Below are positions 43,670 to 52,636 of a stretch of DNA of 64,000 nt, piece after piece. Below the pieces are notes generated by a model. It searched no databases. It was not told where the DNA came from and saw only the letters and a list, made by a program, of their open reading frames with translations. Source of the DNA: Paraburkholderia dinghuensis (GTDB lineage: Bacteria > Pseudomonadota > Gammaproteobacteria > Burkholderiales > Burkholderiaceae). The stretch's first letter is position 1. The number at the start of each line of letters is the position of its first letter. The position numbers and the translations under genes were made by a program. The stretch covers positions 1 through 64,000 of the forward strand of contig NZ_RQIS01000022.1 of NCBI RefSeq assembly GCF_003837865.1, in the 5' to 3' direction.

Positions 43670-46537
43670 ATGAGCGACAGCACGCTAGCGAAAAGCTTCG
43701 AGCCCCAGACGATCGAGGCCCAATGGGGCCCCGAATGGGAGCGCCGCGGCTACGCCGCCGCGACCTTCACGCCCGGCCGCAACAACTTCTCGATCCAGTT
43801 GCCGCCGCCCAACGTCACCGGCACGCTGCACATGGGGCACGCGTTCAACCAGACGATCATGGACGGCCTCGCGCGCTATCACCGCATGCTCGGCGAGAAC
43901 ACGCTGTGGGTGCCGGGCACCGACCACGCGGGCATCGCGACGCAGATCGTCGTGGAGCGCCAGCTCGACGCGCAGAAAATCTCGCGCCACGACCTCGGCC
44001 GCGAGAAGTTCGTCGAACGCGTATGGGAATGGAAGCAGCAGTCGGGCTCGACGATTACGGACCAGGTCCGGCGCCTCGGCGCGTCGATCGACTGGTCGCG
44101 CGAATACTTCACGATGGACGACAAGATGTCGGCCGCCGTGCGCGACGTGTTCGTGCGCCTCTATGAACAGGGCCTGATCTACCGCGGCAAACGCCTCGTG
44201 AACTGGGACCCGGTGCTGCTCACGGCCGTCTCGGACCTCGAAGTCGTGAGCGACGAAGAAAACGGCAACCTGTGGCACCTGCGCTATCCGCTCGCGGACG
44301 GCTCGGGTCATCTGACGGTCGCGACGACACGTCCCGAAACGATGCTCGGCGATACGGCCGTGATGGTCCATCCCGAAGACGAGCGTTACGCGCACCTGAT
44401 CGGCAAAATGGTGAAGCTGCCGCTCACGGACCGCGAGATCCCCATCATCGCCGACGACTACGTCGATCGCGAATTCGGCACAGGCGTCGTGAAGGTCACG
44501 CCCGCGCACGACTTCAACGACTACCAGGTGGGCCAGCGCCACGGCCTGCCGACGATCGAGATACTCACGCTCGACGCGAAGATCAACAACAACGCGCCGC
44601 AAAAGTATCGCGGCCTCGACCGCTTCGAGGCTCGCAAGCAGGTGGTCGCCGACTTCGAGGCACAAGGTCTCCTCGAATCGGTGCAGCCGCACAAGCTGAT
44701 GGTGCCGCGCGGCGACCGCACGGGCGTGGTGATCGAGCCGATGCTGACGGACCAGTGGTTCGTCGCGATGAGCAAGCCCGCGCCCGAAGGCACGTTCAAC
44801 CCGGGCAAGTCGATCACCGAAACCGCACTCGACGTCGTGCGCAACGGCCAGATCAAGTTCGTGCCGGAAAACTGGACGACGACCTACTACCAGTGGCTCG
44901 AAAACATCCAGGACTGGTGCATCTCGCGCCAGCTCTGGTGGGGCCATCAAATTCCGGCGTGGTACGGCGATAACGGCGAGATCTTCGTCGCGAAGAGCGA
45001 GGAAGAGGCCCGCGCGCAAGCCGGGGCAAAGGGTTACACGGGCGCATTGAAGCGAGACGAAGACGTGCTCGACACGTGGTTCTCGTCGGCGCTCGTGCCG
45101 TTCTCATCGTTGGGCTGGCCTGCGGATACGCCCGAACTGAAGGCGTTCCTGCCGTCCTCCGTGCTCGTGACGGGCTTCGACATCATCTTCTTCTGGGTCG
45201 CGCGCATGGTCATGATGACCACGCACTTCACCGGCAAGGTGCCGTTCGAGACGGTGTACATGCACGGCCTCGTGCGCGACGCCGAAGGCCAGAAGATGTC
45301 GAAGAGCAAGGGCAACACGCTCGACCCGATCGATATCGTCGATGGCATCGACCTCGAAGCGCTGGTCGCCAAGCGCACCACGGGCCTCATGAACCCGAAA
45401 CAGGCTGCGACCATCGAGAAGAAGACGCGCAAGGAGTTCCCGGACGGCATCGCCGCATTCGGCACCGATGCGCTGCGCTTCACGATGGCTTCGATGGCCA
45501 CGCTCGGACGCAATGTCAACTTCGATCTCGCGCGCTGTGAGGGCTACCGCAACTTCTGCAACAAGCTGTGGAACGCGACGCGCTTCGTGCTGATGAACTG
45601 CGAAGGTCACGACTGCGGCTTCTCGAAGCCCGGTCCGTGCGAGCCGGGCGACTGCGCGCCAGGCGGCTACACGGACTTCTCGCAGGCCGACCGCTGGATC
45701 GTCTCGCTGCTGCAGCGCGTGGAAATGGAAGTCGCGAAGGGTTTCGCCGACTACCGCTTCGACAATGTGGCCAACGCCCTGTACAAGTTCGTCTGGGACG
45801 AATACTGTGACTGGTATCTGGAGCTCGCGAAGGTGCAGATCCAGAGCGGCACGCCCGCACAGCAGCGCGCCACGCGCCGCACGCTGTTGCGCGTGCTGGA
45901 AACGGTGTTGCGCCTCGCGCATCCGGTCATTCCGTTCATCACGGAAGCGCTCTGGCAGAAGGTCGCACCGCTCACCGACGCGTATCCGCAGAACGTGGCC
46001 GCAGGCGAAGCGTCGATCATGGTGCAGGCGTATCCTGTCGCTCAACCGAAGAAGCTCGACGAAGCCGCCGAAACGTGGGCCGCAGACCTGAAGGCTGTGA
46101 TCGATGCATGCCGCAACCTGCGTGGCGAGATGAACCTCTCGCCCGCCACGAAGGTGCCGCTGCTCGCAACCGGAAACGCGGCGCGGCTCGCCACTTTCGC
46201 ACCGTATGCGCAGGCGCTCGCGCGTCTGTCAGAAGTCCAGATCATCGCCGACGAAGCGGCGCTCGACGCGGCATCGGAAGGTGCGCCGGTCGCGATCGTC
46301 GGGACGGACAAGCTCGTGCTGAAGGTTGAAATCGACGTCGCCGCCGAACGTGAACGATTGTCAAAAGAGATCGCACGTCTGACTAACGAGGTGTCAAAAT
46401 GCACCGCAAAGCTGAGCAATGACAGTTTCGTTGCAAAGGCGCCCGCTGCCGTCGTTGAGCAGGAGCAGAAAAGACTGGCAGAATTCAAAGTTACGTTGGA
46501 CAAGCTGACCGCGCAGCTCGGGCGGCTGCCGGCCTGA
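43670..46537 (+). CDS. valS: Valine--tRNA ligase
   Basis: 955-aa class I synthetase with a HIGH-type motif (HMGH, near residue 54), KMSKS motif (QKMSKSKGN near 541-549), a CP1 editing insertion in between, an anticodon-binding domain and a C-terminal coiled coil (last ~65 residues). The start at 43670 gives the family N-terminus MSDSTLAKSFEPQ; the frame runs 76 codons upstream without typical sequence. An insertion at about 644-662 contains four cysteines spaced C-X4-C-X7-C-X4-C, longer than in E. coli ValS. Confidence 0.97.
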   Translation: MSDSTLAKSFEPQTIEAQWGPEWERRGYAAATFTPGRNNFSIQLPPPNVTGTLHMGHAFNQTIMDGLARYHRMLGENTLWVPGTDHAGIATQIVVERQLDAQKISRHDLGREKFVERVWEWKQQSGSTITDQVRRLGASIDWSREYFTMDDKMSAAVRDVFVRLYEQGLIYRGKRLVNWDPVLLTAVSDLEVVSDEENGNLWHLRYPLADGSGHLTVATTRPETMLGDTAVMVHPEDERYAHLIGKMVKLPLTDREIPIIADDYVDREFGTGVVKVTPAHDFNDYQVGQRHGLPTIEILTLDAKINNNAPQKYRGLDRFEARKQVVADFEAQGLLESVQPHKLMVPRGDRTGVVIEPMLTDQWFVAMSKPAPEGTFNPGKSITETALDVVRNGQIKFVPENWTTTYYQWLENIQDWCISRQLWWGHQIPAWYGDNGEIFVAKSEEEARAQAGAKGYTGALKRDEDVLDTWFSSALVPFSSLGWPADTPELKAFLPSSVLVTGFDIIFFWVARMVMMTTHFTGKVPFETVYMHGLVRDAEGQKMSKSKGNTLDPIDIVDGIDLEALVAKRTTGLMNPKQAATIEKKTRKEFPDGIAAFGTDALRFTMASMATLGRNVNFDLARCEGYRNFCNKLWNATRFVLMNCEGHDCGFSKPGPCEPGDCAPGGYTDFSQADRWIVSLLQRVEMEVAKGFADYRFDNVANALYKFVWDEYCDWYLELAKVQIQSGTPAQQRATRRTLLRVLETVLRLAHPVIPFITEALWQKVAPLTDAYPQNVAAGEASIMVQAYPVAQPKKLDEAAETWAADLKAVIDACRNLRGEMNLSPATKVPLLATGNAARLATFAPYAQALARLSEVQIIADEAALDAASEGAPVAIVGTDKLVLKVEIDVAAERERLSKEIARLTNEVSKCTAKLSNDSFVAKAPAAVVEQEQKRLAEFKVTLDKLTAQLGRLPA

Positions 46538-46651
46538 GAGCCGATCCGGCAAACAGGAAGCGACGCGCGGCTACCGAAGCGGGAACCTGAACAGGAACTG
46601 AACAGGAACCTAAGCGGAAACCGCGCTGCCGCCAGGACCAGGACTAAAGAC

Positions 46652-47533
46652 ATGCTAAAAGTTACAAAAGCGGTATTTCCGGTGGCGGGCCTCGGCACGC
46701 GCTTTCTTCCGGCTACAAAGGCCAGCCCGAAGGAGATGCTGCCGGTCGTTGACAAGCCGCTTATCCAGTACGCCGTTGAAGAGGCCGTAGCGGCCGGAAT
46801 CACCGAAATGATCTTCGTGACCGGGCGCAGCAAGCGCGCGATCGAGGACCATTTCGACAAGTCCTACGAGATCGAGGCGGAACTCGAAGCACGTGGCAAG
46901 GCGAAACTGCTCGAGGTCGTCCGCAACATCAAGCCGCACAACGTCGACTGCTTCTACGTGCGCCAGCCGGAGGCGCTCGGCCTCGGCCACGCGGTGCTCT
47001 GCGCCGAGAAGCTCGTGGGCGACAATCCGTTCGCCGTGATTCTCGCCGACGACCTGCTCTACGGCACGCCGCCCGTGATGAAGCAGATGGTGGAGGTGTT
47101 CGACCACTACCATAGCTCGGTGCTCGGCGTGGAAGAGATTCCGCCGTCGGAGACGCGCTCGTACGGCATCGTCGAAGGCAAGGAGTGGGAAGATTCGATC
47201 GTCAAGCTCTCGGGCATCGTCGAGAAACCGGCACCCGAAGACGCGCCGTCGAACCTCGGCGTCGTGGGCCGTTACGTGCTCAAGCCGCGCATTTTCAATC
47301 ATCTGCGCTCGATCAAGCCCGGCGCCGGTGGTGAGATTCAGCTCACGGATGCAATCCAGTCGCTGCTCGCCGACGAGCAGGTGCTCGCGTACAAGTATCA
47401 CGGCACGCGTTTCGACTGCGGCAGCAAGCTCGGCTATCTGAAGGCGACCGTCGAATTCGCGCTGCGCCACGCTGAAGTGGGGGCCGACTTCGCCGAGTAT
47501 CTGCATTCGCGCAAGCCGGTGATGGAAGGCTAA
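46652..47533 (+). CDS. galU: UTP--glucose-1-phosphate uridylyltransferase
   Basis: 293-aa nucleotidyltransferase making UDP-glucose for polysaccharides and envelope glycans. The N-terminal GLGTRFLPATKASPKEMLP (11-29) is the nucleotide-binding signature, and ILADDLLYGTPPVM carries the metal-binding Asp pair. Length fits GalU (about 290-300 aa). It follows valS after 114 bp and has its own terminator. Confidence 0.95.
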   Translation: MLKVTKAVFPVAGLGTRFLPATKASPKEMLPVVDKPLIQYAVEEAVAAGITEMIFVTGRSKRAIEDHFDKSYEIEAELEARGKAKLLEVVRNIKPHNVDCFYVRQPEALGLGHAVLCAEKLVGDNPFAVILADDLLYGTPPVMKQMVEVFDHYHSSVLGVEEIPPSETRSYGIVEGKEWEDSIVKLSGIVEKPAPEDAPSNLGVVGRYVLKPRIFNHLRSIKPGAGGEIQLTDAIQSLLADEQVLAYKYHGTRFDCGSKLGYLKATVEFALRHAEVGADFAEYLHSRKPVMEG

Positions 47534-47567
47534 ACACCGCGCATTGCACGGCAAGCGCTGCAAACGA

Positions 47568-47599
47568 AATGGCCCGCGACGAACGCGGGCCATTTTTTT
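47568..47599 (+). terminator. Terminator after galU
   Basis: AATGGCCCGCG (47568-47578) pairs with CGCGGGCCATT (47584-47594), followed by T7; 34 bp after the galU stop. Confidence 0.9.
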
Positions 47600-47635
47600 G
47601 TGTGCCGCTTTTCAGCAGCGGCAGTGCTGCGGCTT

Positions 47636-47869
47636 TCAGCGCCTGCGCATCAGGAATACAAACGTCTCATCCTGCCTGGAGCTTTCGACGATCTCGTTGC
47701 CCGTCTGCTTCGCGAACGCGGCGAAATCGCGCTGCGAGCCGGGGTCGGTCGCGCTGACCTTGAGAATCTGGCCGCTTTCCATATCGGCAAGTGCCTTCTT
47801 GGCGCGCAGGATCGGCAGCGGGCACTTCAGCCCGCGCGCGTCGACTTCCTTGTGAATCTGAATCTGCAT
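47636..47869 (-). CDS. TusA/SirA-family sulfur carrier protein
   Basis: 77-aa protein with the DARGLKCPLPILRAKKAL motif (10-27), whose cysteine carries persulfide sulfur in TusA. TusA passes sulfur for tRNA thiouridine and molybdenum cofactor, but many TusA-like proteins serve other sulfur-transfer routes, so the partner is uncertain. The start at 47869 (MQIQIHKEVD) is preferred to an upstream extension that reads as arginine- and proline-rich. It converges with galU. Confidence 0.88.
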   Translation of the reverse strand: MQIQIHKEVDARGLKCPLPILRAKKALADMESGQILKVSATDPGSQRDFAAFAKQTGNEIVESSRQDETFVFLMRRR

Positions 47870-47962
47870 CGGGGTAGGATCCTTCGGGCGGCGCGCCGGG
47901 CACGGCGCACACAATAGTCTCAATTTTACCGCAGGCGCGCCCGGATCGACGCGGCTCGATGG

Positions 47963-49018
47963 TCACAGTACGACGGCCTGCCCCGTGCGCATCGACTCGC
48001 GCAGCGCCTGGCCGATGCGCGTCGCCTCCAGCGCGTCTTCCAGCGTCGCGCCCTGCCCACCCATACCCGCGCCTTCGCCCATGCGCTCACGCACCGCCGC
48101 CACGAACGCGTGGGCCTCGACGAGAAACGCCTCCTCGAAGCGGTCGAAGAAAGTGGGCGTGCATTCGCTGCGCACGCCGTGCGCATCGTAGATCTCGACG
48201 CGGTTCGCGCTTGGAATATGTCCGATCGCGAGTGCGCCCGCCGTGCCGATCACCTCGCTCGACGTATCGTTGCCGTGCGCCATCGTGCGCGACGCGTAGA
48301 ACATGGCGAGCGCGCCGCCCTCGAATTCGCAGATCGCGACGCCGTTATCGACGTCTCCCGCCGCTCGCAGTCCTTCGTGCAGCGCGATTGTCCCGCTCGC
48401 AAAGACGCGCGTCGCGCGCGGCTTGCCGAGGAGCCAGCGGGCGACATCGATGTCGTGCACGGTGCAATCGAGGAAGATGCCGCCCGACGTGGGCGCAAAG
48501 CGTACAAAAAAGCCTTCCGGATCGTTGAGGTCGCTGGTTTGCGAGCGCACCAGGAACGGACGCCCGATCGCACCCGCCTGCACTTTCGCGAACGCGTCCT
48601 GGTAGCTCGGATCGAAGCGGCGCATGAAACCGATCGTCACCTGCTGGCCCTCGTAGCGGCGCGACTCGGCCACCACGCGCTCGCACTCGGCAACGTCGAG
48701 CGAAAGCGGTTTTTCGCAGAACACGTGCTTGCCTGCGCGTAACGCGTCGATGATCTGCTGCGCGTGCAGCGACGAAGGCGTGACGAGACAGACGGCATCG
48801 AGCGCGTCGTCGGCCAGCAGTTGAGCGTAGTCCATGTGCAGGCGCGCGGCAGGCAACGCATCGCGTGCCCATGCGAGATCGTCTTCGAGCGGACTGCACG
48901 CCGCCACGAGCGTCGCATCCGGCACGCGGTACGCGAGATTCTTCGCATGCCGCCGCCCAAGCCGCCCGAGTCCCGCCACGCCCACGCGCAATGGCCGGGC
49001 CCGATCAGTCGCTTGCAT
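47963..49018 (-). CDS. Gfo/Idh/MocA-family oxidoreductase, second inositol-type dehydrogenase
   Basis: 351-aa NAD(P)-dependent dehydrogenase: Rossmann fold with GLGRLGRRHAKNL (16-28), the EKPLS motif near 102-106 and a C-terminal substrate domain with GGIFLDCTVHDID. The last includes the Asp/His pair used for polyol oxidation. It lies 85 bp downstream of iolG in the RpiR-iolG operon, so a scyllo-inositol, D-chiro-inositol or methylated-inositol dehydrogenase is likely. The exact isomer cannot be read from sequence. Confidence 0.85.
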   Translation of the reverse strand: MQATDRARPLRVGVAGLGRLGRRHAKNLAYRVPDATLVAACSPLEDDLAWARDALPAARLHMDYAQLLADDALDAVCLVTPSSLHAQQIIDALRAGKHVFCEKPLSLDVAECERVVAESRRYEGQQVTIGFMRRFDPSYQDAFAKVQAGAIGRPFLVRSQTSDLNDPEGFFVRFAPTSGGIFLDCTVHDIDVARWLLGKPRATRVFASGTIALHEGLRAAGDVDNGVAICEFEGGALAMFYASRTMAHGNDTSSEVIGTAGALAIGHIPSANRVEIYDAHGVRSECTPTFFDRFEEAFLVEAHAFVAAVRERMGEGAGMGGQGATLEDALEATRIGQALRESMRTGQAVVL

Positions 49019-49103
49019 CGTTCGCCTCCTTCCCGTGCTGCCTATGCGGCAAAAGTCCTCTGTACGATCCCTTACGCGTTTGTTGTGGGCGCCAGATACG
49101 CGC

Positions 49104-50117
49104 TCACTCGCCGAGCTTCACTACGCGCTCTTCACGCCACGACAACGCCGCCGCTTCCGCGAGTTCGAGCGCCTTCAACCCGTCCGCAACCGTCGTGCGC
49201 ACCGGTGCGCCCTTCGTCACCGCGTCGTGGAAATGCGCCATCTCGAGCGCATACGCCGCGCGATAGCGTTCAAGGAAGAACGCCTCCGGCACGTCCTGCG
49301 ATACAGCGCTCTTAGACCACGCGACCACTTCAGTAGGCTTCACGTTGCCCGCCTGGAGCATGCCGTCGCTGCCGAGAATCTCGAAGCGCTGGTCGTAGCC
49401 GTAGGCCGCGCGACGCGCCGTGTTGATCTGGCAAAGACGCCCGCGCTTCGTGCGGATCGTCACCGCCGTCGAATCGATGTCGCCGGCTTCCGCGATCGCA
49501 GGGTCGGAGAGACAACTGCCCGTGGCGTGCACGGTATCGGCTTCGTCGTCGAGGATCCAGCGGAAGATGTCGAAGTCGTGGATCAGCATGTCCTTGAAGA
49601 TGCCGCCCGAGCGCCGGATGTACTCGACGGGCGGCGCCCCCGGGTCGCGGCTCGTCACGACGAGCATCTCCGGCGTGCCGATCTCGCCCGCATCGAGACG
49701 CGCCTTGAGCGCCGCGAACGTGGGATCGTAGCGACGCTGGAAGCCGATCATGGCGACCACGCCCGCACGCTCCACGGCCTGCGCGCACTCGCGCGCGCGA
49801 TCGAGCGTGAGATCGACGGGTTTTTCGCAGAAGATATGCTTGCCCGCCGCCGCCGATTTGAGAATCAGTTCGGAGTGCGTATCGGTGCTGGAGCAGATCA
49901 TGGTCGCGCCGATCGACGCATCGCCTAACGCAACGTCGATGTCGGCCACCTGCGCGCCATGCTGTGCGGCGAGCGCAGCCGCGGCCGCCTGATTCACGTC
50001 GATCACGTATTTGAGGCGCACGCCGCTCGCGCGCGCGAGATTCGCCGCGTGTATGCGGCCGATGCGTCCCGCGCCGAATACCGCCACGTCCAGCGTCGTG
50101 CCTACGTTTTCAGACAT
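49104..50117 (-). CDS. iolG: Myo-inositol 2-dehydrogenase
   Basis: 337-aa Gfo/Idh/MocA dehydrogenase oxidising myo-inositol to 2-keto-myo-inositol, the first catabolic step. GAGRIGRIHAANL (15-27) binds NAD; EKPVDL near 98-103 and GGIFKDMLIHDFDI near 170-183 are IolG signatures, with the catalytic Lys/Asp/His set conserved. Its start overlaps the 3' end of the RpiR regulator gene by 8 bp. It is transcribed away from the iolCDEB operon but shares the intergenic control region through rpiR. Confidence 0.92.
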   Translation of the reverse strand: MSENVGTTLDVAVFGAGRIGRIHAANLARASGVRLKYVIDVNQAAAAALAAQHGAQVADIDVALGDASIGATMICSSTDTHSELILKSAAAGKHIFCEKPVDLTLDRARECAQAVERAGVVAMIGFQRRYDPTFAALKARLDAGEIGTPEMLVVTSRDPGAPPVEYIRRSGGIFKDMLIHDFDIFRWILDDEADTVHATGSCLSDPAIAEAGDIDSTAVTIRTKRGRLCQINTARRAAYGYDQRFEILGSDGMLQAGNVKPTEVVAWSKSAVSQDVPEAFFLERYRAAYALEMAHFHDAVTKGAPVRTTVADGLKALELAEAAALSWREERVVKLGE

Positions 50118-51000
50118 CGTATCCTCCTGTGTCGGTCGATTCTTCGACGTTCAGTTCGAGCCGGTACGCGAGCGCAATAAAGAGCGCCTGGCACAGGCAG
50201 AAAGTGCTGGTGAGCGAGCGGAATGCAAACGCGCTCCCCTCCTTCACATAGAGCTGCGCATTCGCGTGGCGCGCGAGCGGCGAAAGCTGGCTGTCCGTGA
50301 TGACGAGCGTCTTCGCGTGATGCTGCTGCGCGAGGCGCAGGCAATATTGCGTTTCCTTGCCATAGGGCGCAAAGCTGATCGCGATGACCACGTCGCCCTT
50401 TTTCACGCTGCGGATCTGCTCGTGGTACATGCCGCCGAGCCCCGAGACGAGATGCACGCGCTTTCGCGTGTGCTGGAGCGCGTAGACGATGTAGCTCGCC
50501 ACGGGAAACGAGCGTCGCACACCGACCACATAAATGTTGTCGGCCTGCTCCAGCATCTTCACCGCTTCGTCGAACTGCGCATCGTCGAGTCCCGCTTCGA
50601 GCTCGTCGAGCCCGCTTCGGCACGCGGCGATGAACTCGCGCGCCACCGCACCGCCGAGTTCCGGGCTCGTCTTGCCTTCTTTCGCGTCGATCAGTTGGCG
50701 GATGCGTTGCTGGTAGCTCACAGCCGTTGCGCCCTGACCCGCATACGCCTGGCGAAACACGGCCTGCAGGTCGGAGAAGCCCGAAAAGCCGAACCGCTGC
50801 GCGAAGCGCACCACCGCCGAAGGATGCACGCCGCAGCTCGCGGCAATGTCGCTCGTGCGGTCCATCATCACGCTCGCGCGGTGCTGTTCGATGTAGCTCG
50901 CGACGCTTTTCAACTGCCGCGGCAACGCCTCGTAGTCGTGGGCGATGCGCTGCATCAATTCGTCGACGCCCGCTACGGCATCCGTTGTCTCTTCCATCAT
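50110..51000 (-). CDS. RpiR/MurR-family regulator of the inositol locus (IolR-like)
   Basis: 296-aa regulator: N-terminal RpiR-type HTH (about 15-80, including CGVHPSAVVRFAQRFGFSGFSDLQ) and a SIS sugar-isomerase domain (about 130-270, with YVVGVRRSFPVASY and DVVIAISF) that senses a phosphorylated sugar or inositol derivative. Two adjacent ATG codons (51000 and 50997) are possible starts. It overlaps iolG and is divergent from the transport/iol operon, where a GGAA-N6-TTCC palindrome lies. It probably represses both arms until an inositol intermediate accumulates. Confidence 0.88.
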   Translation of the reverse strand: MMEETTDAVAGVDELMQRIAHDYEALPRQLKSVASYIEQHRASVMMDRTSDIAASCGVHPSAVVRFAQRFGFSGFSDLQAVFRQAYAGQGATAVSYQQRIRQLIDAKEGKTSPELGGAVAREFIAACRSGLDELEAGLDDAQFDEAVKMLEQADNIYVVGVRRSFPVASYIVYALQHTRKRVHLVSGLGGMYHEQIRSVKKGDVVIAISFAPYGKETQYCLRLAQQHHAKTLVITDSQLSPLARHANAQLYVKEGSAFAFRSLTSTFCLCQALFIALAYRLELNVEESTDTGGYDV

Positions 51001-51037
51001 GGCCTTATTTCCTTGCTGATTGCCGCAGCGCCGCAAA

Positions 51038-51054
51038 CCCTTGCTGGGCAAGGG
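51038..51054. repeat. Hairpin in the leader of the RpiR gene
   Basis: CCCTTGC (51038-51044), TGG, GCAAGGG (51048-51054): perfect 7-bp arms, 38 bp upstream of the rpiR start. Could be an RNA hairpin or a protein-binding site; role unknown. Confidence 0.4.
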
Positions 51055-51102
51055 ATCCGGAACATGCCGACGCTGCCGATTATAGGAAGGTCCACGCAGG
51101 AT

Positions 51103-51118
51103 TGGAACATATTTTCCA
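51103..51118. promoter_or_regulatory. Candidate IolR operator, GGAA-N6-TTCC
   Basis: TGGAACATATTTTCCA reads GGAA (51104-51107), CATATT, TTCC (51114-51117), with flanking T and A extending the palindrome. As I recall, RpiR-type IolR in Sinorhizobium meliloti recognises GGAA-N6-TTCC. The site lies between the divergent rpiR and binding-protein genes, about 103 bp upstream of the former and 136 bp upstream of the latter. Confidence 0.55.
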
Positions 51119-51130
51119 TTTTTATTTACG

Positions 51131-51153
51131 GTGAAATATCCATTGCATTTCAC
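51131..51153. promoter_or_regulatory. Second inverted repeat in the inositol control region
   Basis: GTGAAAT (51131-51137), nine bases, ATTTCAC (51147-51153): 7-bp perfect arms, 12 bp from the GGAA-N6-TTCC site. Possibly a second regulator-binding site; it also overlaps a likely promoter area for the rightward operon. Confidence 0.4.
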
Positions 51154-51253
51154 GTGAGGGCGACCTACTCTTGACGATGAGCGGGACGGCATGGAAAAAG
51201 GCAAAACCGTCCGGTTCATCCCCAAAAACGACAGACCGAGAAAGGTGGAGACA

Positions 51254-52306
51254 ATGACTGAACGCAAGGGCAAGGCAATGCTCCGGCGGTTCGCCGCGAC
51301 GCTCGCGCTCGCTGCCGGACTGGGCTCGCTGGCCATGCCGGCGGCGCAGGCCGACGAGCCGCACTTCGTGCTGATCAGCCACGCGCCGGATTCGGATTCG
51401 TGGTGGAACACCATCAAGAACGCCATCAAACAAGCGGACGAAGACTTCGACGTCGAGACCGATTACCGCAATCCGCCGAACGGCGACATCGCCGACATGG
51501 CCCGCCTGATCGAACAGGCCGCCGCGCACAACTACGACGGCGTCGCCACGACGATCGCCGACTTCGATGTGCTCAAGAGCGCCATCGGCAAGGTCACCGA
51601 AAAGAAGATTCCGCTCGTCACACTTAACTCCGGCACCGAGGAGCAGAGCGCGAAGCTCGGCGCGATCATGCACGTCGGACAGCCCGAATTCGTCGCCGGA
51701 CAAGCGGCCGGCGAGAAGGCCAAGGCGGCGGGCGTGAAATCGTTCGTGTGCGTGAACCACTACGCGACGAACGCGGCGTCGTTCGAACGCTGCCGCGGCT
51801 TCGCGGAGGCCATCGGCGTCGACTTCAAGACCTCGACGATCGACAGCGGGACCGACCCGACCGAGATCCAGTCGAAGGTCAGCGCCTATCTGCGCAACCA
51901 CCCGAACACCGACGCGATCCTCACGCTCGGACCGCTGTCGGCCGCGCCGACTCTGAAGGCCGTGCAGCAGATGGGCCTCGCGGGCAAGATCCGTTTCTAC
52001 ACGTTCGACTTTTCCGAGGACATTGCAGCCGGAATCCGCGCAGGCACGATCCAGTTCGCGATCGACCAACAACCGTATCTGCAGGGCTATATCCCTGTGG
52101 CCGTGCTCGCGATCGTGAAGAAGGAACACACGACCGATCCGAAGAAGATCCGCCAGATCCTCGAGGCGAATCCGAAGTTCAAGCAGCGGCTCGACACGTA
52201 TGGGCTGCAGCCGTCGTATGGGCCGCGTGATATTCGGTCGGGTCCGGGCTTCATCACGAAGGAGAACATCGACAAGGTCGTGAAGTACGCGGGTCAGTAC
52301 CGCTGA
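51254..52306 (+). CDS. Periplasmic sugar/inositol-binding protein (ABC transporter)
   Basis: 350-aa periplasmic binding protein with a cleavable signal peptide (RRFAATLALAAGLGSLAMPA, cleavage near AQA-DEP, residue 33/34). The mature part has the two-lobe ribose/galactose-type fold: SHAPDSDSWWNTIKNAIKQA, ADMARLIEQAAAHNYDGVATT, VTLNSG, LRNHPNTDAILTLGP. The start at 51254 has AAAGGTGGAG upstream. First gene of the rightward inositol operon, so myo-inositol is the probable ligand. Three hairpin repeats directly follow it. Confidence 0.9.
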   Translation: MTERKGKAMLRRFAATLALAAGLGSLAMPAAQADEPHFVLISHAPDSDSWWNTIKNAIKQADEDFDVETDYRNPPNGDIADMARLIEQAAAHNYDGVATTIADFDVLKSAIGKVTEKKIPLVTLNSGTEEQSAKLGAIMHVGQPEFVAGQAAGEKAKAAGVKSFVCVNHYATNAASFERCRGFAEAIGVDFKTSTIDSGTDPTEIQSKVSAYLRNHPNTDAILTLGPLSAAPTLKAVQQMGLAGKIRFYTFDFSEDIAAGIRAGTIQFAIDQQPYLQGYIPVAVLAIVKKEHTTDPKKIRQILEANPKFKQRLDTYGLQPSYGPRDIRSGPGFITKENIDKVVKYAGQYR

Positions 52307-52330
52307 TTCGCGGGTTTTCGTCAACCAGCT

Positions 52331-52475
52331 TTGCATGGGGCCTGGGCAAGTGCTGAGGCGCTAGCTCAGTGCCGACTGCTCTGCATGGGGCCCGAGTAAG
52401 TGCTAAAGCACTAACTCGGTGCCGACTGCTCTGCATGGGGCCCGAGTAAGTGCTAAAGCACTAACTCGGGCCGAC
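52331..52475. repeat. Three tandem 50-bp hairpin repeats between the binding-protein and permease genes
   Basis: Units start at 52331, 52381 and 52431 with an exact 50-bp period; the third is cut after 45 bases. Each carries TGCATGGGGCC, a palindrome with 13-14-bp arms (AGTAAGTGCT, AA, AGCACTAACT in units 2 and 3) and GCCGAC. Unit 1 is more diverged, but its changes keep pairing by wobble or compensation. They lie 25 bp after the binding-protein stop, within the 330-bp gap 52307-52636. By analogy with REP elements after malE, they may stabilise the upstream mRNA. The rest of the gap shows no gene. Confidence 0.8.
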
Positions 52476-52636
52476 ACGCGGCAACGGTTCGCTCCTTGCG
52501 ATCACCGCTTCGCCTCTCGCCCACCGCGCCGCGCGTTATTCACTGGTGCCTTGCTGCCGTTTGCGTCACGTTGCTTTCGTGCGCGCGGCGTGCGTCGGGC
52601 ATCGGTAGCTGGATGGGACCGGAGTAAGGAGACATC

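Noticed and set aside
52331..52475. CRISPR-like tandem repeats
   Set aside because: The period is 50 bp with almost no variable spacer between hairpins, only three units, and no cas genes; it is a tandem hairpin repeat instead.
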